Position numbers and translations under genes: made by a program | Source of the DNA: Bryum argenteum | Taxonomy: Eukaryota; Streptophyta; Bryopsida; Bryales; Bryaceae | Direction: 5' to 3' | Assembly (NCBI GenBank): GCA_037043015.1 | Contig: CM073328.1 | Location: forward strand, 9,273,495 to 9,337,494 | Length of the DNA stretch: 64,000 bases | Part shown: positions 58,091-64,000 of the stretch, piece after piece | Layout of the letters: each line of letters opens with the position of its first letter | Numbering within the stretch: position 1 is the first letter of the stretch | Notes under the pieces: generated by a model | What the model saw: only the letters and a program-made list of their open reading frames with translations | Database searches by the model: none | What the model was told of the DNA's origin: nothing

Positions 58091-59729
58091 CCTCTCAGTC
58101 CCGACCAACCAAGAAGCTCTCAGTGGAAGCTGCAGACGCACGGTAATGGACCAGTGGGCGAATTGTGAGGAAACGAAGAGTGATAGTTGTCTATAGACTC
58201 GATGCTAGTGTCATTCCTCACTCAGTCGTTACTGAGGACGACAATGCAGCAGGTGTTGGTGCGGGAGTGGGAGTTCTGGATTGTAATGATGGTTTTGAAG
58301 CTTCGATTATATCGGGTGCTGCATGTAATAGACTATCCTTGGAGCAACTAACATGGAGCCTCGATCTCCGGGTATTAAAATAGGATAACTTGCGGAAGTT
58401 TCGCAAATGGCGTCCCTTTCTCCTCCGAGCACTTTGCTTAGCTGGTCGCGCTATTCTCTCTCGCAAGCAGGGTAGAATTCATGTGGTTAATAATCGTAAA
58501 ACTTCCTCTTGCGACAAAAGTGCTGAGAACGATGGTTGATGTGTGTTGTTGAATTACCACATTACAAGTTGTGATGTTGAATGGGGTAAGAATGTCCGGA
58601 GCAAGAACGTCCTGCAGGCAGCTATCCCCCGAAACTCGCGGTGCCTCTGACTTTTGGCGAAATTGGTCCGTAGCTTCGCGCTCACCACCTGAACATGGTG
58701 CCTATTTTCTCTCGTTTAGTTGCAAATCTGCCGTCAGTAAGCATATCCGATTTCCCCCTCTCTGCTTATTTCCCTCCCTGCTTATTTCCCTCGCACCCCA
58801 AGGATTACGATCATAAGAAAACAGAAATCAAAATTTTCGATACCTCTTCTTTTGTTTTGTTTGTTTTGCACAATCAATGAATTAAGCAATTGAGAGAAAA
58901 AAATTATGAACAAAAGTCATGAGCTACGTGACGAAAATGGTAACTCTTCTTTGAATCTTGCAACTCATCACGTCGTGGAAGCTTTCTTGCAGATGAACAA
59001 TAATCTACACTTTCGGCATTTTAGTCTCGCAATGCACGTCGTAATTCTTCAATTACTGCAGTGAGCAATCACTCCTACATGGATTTTTCTATATTATGTC
59101 GTAAAAGCAAATTAGAGTGTGATGGATTTATTTTTTTCTTTGTTTGGACCAGTAATGCATTCATGAATTGAGAGAAATACATGGCTAAAGTAGGAAACCA
59201 CTCGGCGATTCCTTTTCTGAATTTTTTTTCCCTTCATGATATCCGTTTATGGAAAGGGGAATTGGGGACTGTGGTAAGATAGAAAGTGAAAAAATTTCTG
59301 TGGAGACGGGAATCCCGAATGCGCACGACGATTTTGCTGCTGAGCCGCAGATTCAAGCGACGCAAGCGTCGGACTACAGCTCACGGTCTGTACGTTTCAG
59401 GAATGATCCTCGCTTCCCAGGAGGGTTTCCGTTCGACTATTTTCAAATTCCACGTTTTATGACAAACACACATTCCGCGGAGGCCCATTTTTAAAATTAA
59501 ATTTAAACCAGTTTTATGCGGGAGATGATCGGGGGAAAACCATTAAGAGCTCCCCCAGTTTCTCCGGTGCAATCGGGCGTGGCGCCTTGCTCTCCCCATC
59601 TATAACCACCCTCTTCCTCTTCTCAATTTACAGATGTTGCAGCATCCTTCGCAGCAGGGATCTCAACAGGATTGTCACCGTTCCTCATGAGGTGCATCTT
59701 CTAGGGCCCCCCTCATCACAGTCTTCACA
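58091..59729. other. Divergent promoter region of the two expansin genes
   Basis: This 1,639-bp spacer separates the two start codons, which point away from each other. CTATAA at 59600-59605 is a possible TATA box of the + strand gene. No coding sequence is seen. The spacer is not itself palindromic, so the duplication units differ in their upstream DNA. Confidence 0.55.
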
Positions 59730-60632
59730 ATGGCAGGTGCATGCAGCATGAAGCTCGCCGCTTTGGTAGTCCTCCTTTGCCTTCCGGCACTAGTGGTCGG
59801 AGCACCATGGGGCTGGAGAGACGCCCACGTTACATTCTACGGTGGACCGGGTGGATCAGGGACACAGGCAGGCGCGTGCGGGTACCAGAACACTTACGCG
59901 CTCGGATACGGCTCATGGACTGCGGCGTTGAGCGCTCCGTTGTTTCAAGGTGGTGCTGCTTGCGGTGCGTGCTACCAGATCAGATGCGCTCCAGTTCGCG
60001 CCACTCGCACTGCGAGACAATGGTGCTACAACACCTACAGAACCATCACCATCACGGCCACGAACTTGTGTCCTTCCGGTTCCGAGGGAGGATGGTGCGA
60101 CCCTCCTAGATCCCACTTCGACTTGACAATGCCTGCTTTCCTGACTCTCGCCAGAAGAGAAGGTGGAGTCGCACCCGTATTCTACCGAAAGTAAGCTCCC
60201 CTTCACGTTCCCTTGCTCATGAATGTGCGGCTTCCGAAATGCATGAGTGTCTGACATTCTCTTACTCCTGAATGAGTGACTCCACGATGTGTTCGGGTAT
60301 CTGACGTTTGTTTTTGGTGTGTGTGTAGGGTGAAGTGCGCGAAGCGCGGTGGAATCCGGTTCACTATCGGTGGCAACCCGTGGTTCTTGATGGTGTTGAT
60401 TCACAACGTGGGTGGAGCCGGCGACGTGAGGGCAGTGAAGATTAGCGCTGGATACGGGAGGTGGTACAATATGTACCGGAACTGGGGCGCACTGTGGACG
60501 GTGCAGACGAAGCTGAGCGGTTCTTTGTCGTTCATGATCACAACAAGTGATGGTCGGACGTTGACAACTCGCAACTGCGTTCGCAACGGATGGAAGTTCG
60601 GCCAAACGTGGGAGGGCGCCCAGTACAGATAG
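59730..60632 (+). CDS. Alpha-expansin, copy 2 (forward strand)
   Basis: Two exons (59730-60190 and 60329-60632) with a 138-bp intron give 254 residues. The signal peptide MAGACSMKLAALVVLLCLPA differs clearly from that of copy 1, but the mature proteins are identical apart from the penultimate residue (AQYR against AQFR). The Cys framework, HFD motif and C-terminal Trp-rich domain are intact. The role is secretion to the wall and loosening of cellulose-matrix contacts. The sharp change from diverged signal peptide to near-identity is typical of gene conversion. Confidence 0.94.
59823..60629 (+). repeat. Inverted repeat arm covering expansin copy 2
   Basis: Partner of 57206-58012, separated by about 1.8 kb. 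Identity stops abruptly at both edges: just after the signal peptide region and at the stop codon. Confidence 0.88.
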
Positions 60633-62326
60633 ACTACCGCAGGATGTGAGAGCTGCACACTTGGAACCGGACAAGTATGATGCGGTGGTGCCTGTGAGAA
60701 GTGGCAGAGGAAGATAACTATGTGACTATAAAATATGCTTCGAAGCCGGCTGTGGATGATCTGAGCTTCCGTAGAAGCCGGTTATCCGCAGTCAGGAGCT
60801 TCTCGATTATTTCGCGTCTGACTTTATTATAAGAGCCCACGGTCTGTTAAGATGGTGTGTGCTCACGTTTGTGTTTTTAAGATTTGTGCTAGGTTCATTG
60901 ATGATGATTCTTCGACTGATGATTAATATTTAGCGGCACCCTCGATCTGGCTGCTATTGATTGTAATTTTTTCATTCATAAATGATATACATGTCTGCAG
61001 CATGTACGTGACACTTGCACTTTCTACACCTGCCCTCTGCTGTTCATCTATGAATGCATTGCCTTGTCAACATTGCATTTTCTACCCACATTACACATCA
61101 GAAAACGTGAAGGATAGAAGTCCGGGAAGCCTGTGAATGAGTATATTCCGCGTTCTGTGCACATGGATGATAACCGTATCTGTAACATGTTACCAATTTG
61201 CGCATATTCCATTGCACTTTTGCATTCACGTCTGGGAGGATCGTACATAGATCTGTGCATACTTGAACCGTACTGATGCGAACAGTGCATCTTGTGCACA
61301 TGGGCACTATGAAACGGCAAAACATCTATCTGTCCAGACACATCATGTCATTACACTGTTGAAGAAGTTTGATAGTTTGAACTACTAAACCAGTACAAAT
61401 CGTGACCGCGTACCATTGAAGTGAAAATGGCGAAGAGGTTGGACCTTGAGCTGAACACCATGAAGCGACAAGATGTAAAGATGGCAATGTGCGTCACCAA
61501 ATTCAGCTTTCGACGGCTGAATGGTCGAAGTGGCCTAGCGTCCAATGTGGCCCACTGGAAGAGCTACTTGGACACCTGTTTTCGTGTATGTCAATGTGAA
61601 CATTCTAATTGAAACACCCATGAAATATTAGAATGAAATTTCCAGATACGATGCTTCCAATTGATTCAATCTACCACATGGAGGGATCTACATGGCTAAA
61701 TTCACAACAGATTTGTCATGTCAAACTTTGAGCCACGATGTATCTTGTGACTTGGCTAATTGGGCTTTTAGTTTGTGAGCATGTATGGTAAATACTACAA
61801 CTGACTTAAGGTTGTATGACCATGGGCGTAGTCATATTGTCCAAAGCGATTAAGAGTAAATCAGGGTTCGGGAACTTTTTTGACTTTTACTGGCTAATAA
61901 CCGGCACTTCCCACACCCAATTGGTTTTTCACAAATTTCTTCCGGTAGTTACCTTATTTCATACTGAGAATAGAAATTTATATGTAATTTTTATCGGTTT
62001 TTAGCAGGTGGTTTCGTGAATGGACCGGCTAGTGTGCGAAATCCATCGGCTGATATCGGTTTTTCCCGATCATTGGAGTAAATGACTAAAAATATTACTA
62101 TCAGTAGTTATTTTATAGTTATGTTCTAAATCTACTCATACTACCTTTTAGATTAATGTACGAGATATATCACAAATTTCATTGAAATATTGTGAAATTT
62201 AGGGTGAGCAAAAGTACAATATCCAAATTATTAACAAATCCTTTTACGGATTTTGTGGTATGTGAGATAGAAGCTCTTGAGAAATTGTAAATTGGGATTT
62301 GAAGCTACTATGTGAAGAAGATCAAT
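60633..62326. other. Intergenic DNA
   Basis: No gene seen. The left part is the 3' untranslated region of expansin copy 2. Short open frames at 61050-61610 lack motifs. Confidence 0.45.
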
Positions 62327-64000
62327 ATGACACTTATACAAGAGAAAGGTCCAAGTTGTTGTTGGCACTGGAGACTACTGGATCTTTTATTACTCATCAA
62401 CCTATCTCAAGCAATCAAATTTGATGTTCACGAGCAAGAGTGTTGGATACATGAAACAATAACTAACAATGAGCTTGTCCATATGCTCATTGAAGTTGAT
62501 ACGGATCATAGCCCCGGACCTACAAGACACTTAGGAGTAGATGTTGTTGTAAGTTTCTTATTGAATTACATAAATATAATGGATCTCCTTGAAAGAGCTC
62601 ATTGTCTATCAGTTTTTGATAACATCATCGTCATAATAGATAAGAAGGTTCCTACACCTACCTAAACAAGCATAATTATTTCCACGTAAGGATATTCTAA
62701 GAGTTGAAGTTTTTCTCTAAGTAAAACCCCCATATCTTCACAATATGATATTGTCATTAAAACGTCAATGACTTGAATCTTGAAACCAAAATAGAGTTAT
62801 GAAATTTTAGCTATATATATATATATATATATATATATAGCTCCCTCGCATTATTGAAAAGTTGAAATTCAATGAAAAATCCTCAATACTAACATATAGC
62901 TAATACTCATGTTATCTTAAAAAGTGGAAGGTCTTTTGAAAATATTGTAGATTCAAGCTCCGGGAGGTCAATACATTCACACAGAGAAGGTGAAACTTGA
63001 AACTATTCGCGATCAGATAGTTGTGGAGGTGATAAAGAAATATGAAGCCACAATCACTTTCACTGCAATGGAAAAGGGGCGATATAATATTTGCTTCCAT
63101 AACAAGGGAAATGGAATTGAGGCTGTAAAGCTTGCCATTGGTCACCCAAATGTTGACAAAGAGGAACTTGTCAAGGACGGTGAATACACTTGACCATGGT
63201 TTGGATCACTTTCCATATGTCTCATGTATTTTGGTTACAATATAGCAATACACATTATGAAGATGAATATAAATCATGCAATCATGAAGGTGTTAAATGA
63301 TTATAACCTACCTGCATGTCTAGTTCAACAAAAATTATACTAATTTTCAAGTGCTATAAATTCCCAAATTCTAATTTTAGAGAAGTATTAAGTACTTGTA
63401 CCTAGCAAAAGCTTAACTAAACTTATTGAATTCAAACATTCAAAAATAATTAATAACTAGGGACTATACATATAATATAATCAATTAGGGTTTGCTTATT
63501 CAACAACGTATGTGCGCAGTGCATATACGAGGGCTCATGGAGCAAATGGCAAGAGTTTCGGATGCACTTGTTGGTGTTGAGTTTGAGCGAGATTGGCTTG
63601 CATCACATGTTGACCAACATGCTTCTTGTGAGTTTACTCTCTTCAAGAACATTTGCTATTCTTTGCATCAATGGAAACATGTGGAGTTCCCATCAAGCTT
63701 TCTACCACAAATGTCTCATTCCACCAAGCTTGGTGATAATACTAGTTGAGAGCTTGGTTAAAAGTCCACATGTTTTCACTAGCAATTTTCCATATAACCA
63801 CATGAGGTTTCAATTTTTGTAACATGTTGTTGCAGCCCTAAATAACTTGAGCAAGCGAGTGGTGTATAAGGCATTGTTGGAAGCATTTGCCTTCATTTCT
63901 TGCAGCTTGCTCCAAGTCTTTCTCTTACAGCGATTTCTACAAAAACATATTCTAGGTATGAATTCTTCTCTTACTTACGAAGAAAGGAAAAGGAAAAAAA
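62327..64000 (+). CDS. p24 family (GOLD domain) cargo receptor, divergent, 3' end cut
   Basis: Exons 62327-62548, 62951-63179, 63520-63627 and 63836 onward join in phase. The N-terminus has a hydrophobic signal segment (WRLLDLLLLINLSQA). A GOLD-type beta-sandwich follows, with the paired cysteines of QECWIHETI and RYNICFHNKGNG, and IQAPGGQYIHTEKV between them. Next come a coiled-coil linker (RGLMEQMARVSDALVGVEFE) and a single membrane segment (ALLEAFAFISCSLLQVFLLQ). The tail begins RFLQKHILG. This order is diagnostic of p24 proteins, which sort cargo in COPI and COPII vesicles between ER and Golgi. Sequence is quite diverged and lies in AT-rich DNA, so it could be a lineage-specific or weakening copy. 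The window ends before a stop; a donor-like GTATGA at 63954 leaves the tail uncertain. Confidence 0.8.
62812..62839. repeat. (TA)14 microsatellite in the first p24 intron
   Basis: Fourteen uninterrupted TA units. Confidence 0.95.

Overview
The window reads as nuclear DNA of a land plant. It carries a plant alpha-expansin pair, an ACD11-type lipid-transfer protein, NAD-dependent glutamate dehydrogenase, the TFIIA large subunit, alpha-SNAP, the SUMO ligase MMS21/NSE2 and a p24 cargo receptor, all with short GT-AG introns. AT-rich, repeat-rich DNA lies between the genes. I think a bryophyte (moss-like) genome is the most likely source, but the sequence alone does not prove it.

Region 1 (356-17684) is a nested transposon. 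A piggyBac element (360-17680) has 16-bp perfect terminal inverted repeats and is bounded by TTAA on both sides. It encodes an uninterrupted 1186-residue transposase (1373-4933). An 11.6-kb Mutator-like element (MULE, 5386-16998) sits in its 3' non-coding part. This MULE has about 440-bp, almost identical inverted repeats and a perfect 9-bp target duplication, GTCAGGCCC. It carries a MULE/SWIM transposase on the + strand and, on the - strand, a Ulp1-like cysteine protease gene and one or two further genes of unknown function. Its non-coding DNA is packed with the pentamer TATCG, mostly on the strand that is sense for the neighbouring gene. Several MULE genes need frame changes that introns do not explain, although the inverted repeats look young.

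Region 2 (18-31 kb) holds MMS21, an 82-residue conserved-looking small protein, and a - strand gene ending in a winged-helix-like domain with a 60-bp duplication over its stop codon. Two short non-autonomous piggyBac derivatives (27176-28147 and 28319-28579) and a tRNA-type SINE follow, then AT-rich DNA.

Region 3 (31-51 kb) holds alpha-SNAP, glutamate dehydrogenase and two tandem direct copies of the TFIIA large-subunit gene about 7.5 kb apart. The DNA between the copies contains a second SINE, dispersed repeats and minisatellites.

Region 4 (54-64 kb) holds the ACD11-like gene, two head-to-head alpha-expansin genes whose bodies (intron included) are nearly identical while their flanks differ, and a divergent p24 gene cut by the window end.

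Exon limits were chosen by hand from splice signals, reading phase and remembered family features. No alignment or database search was run.
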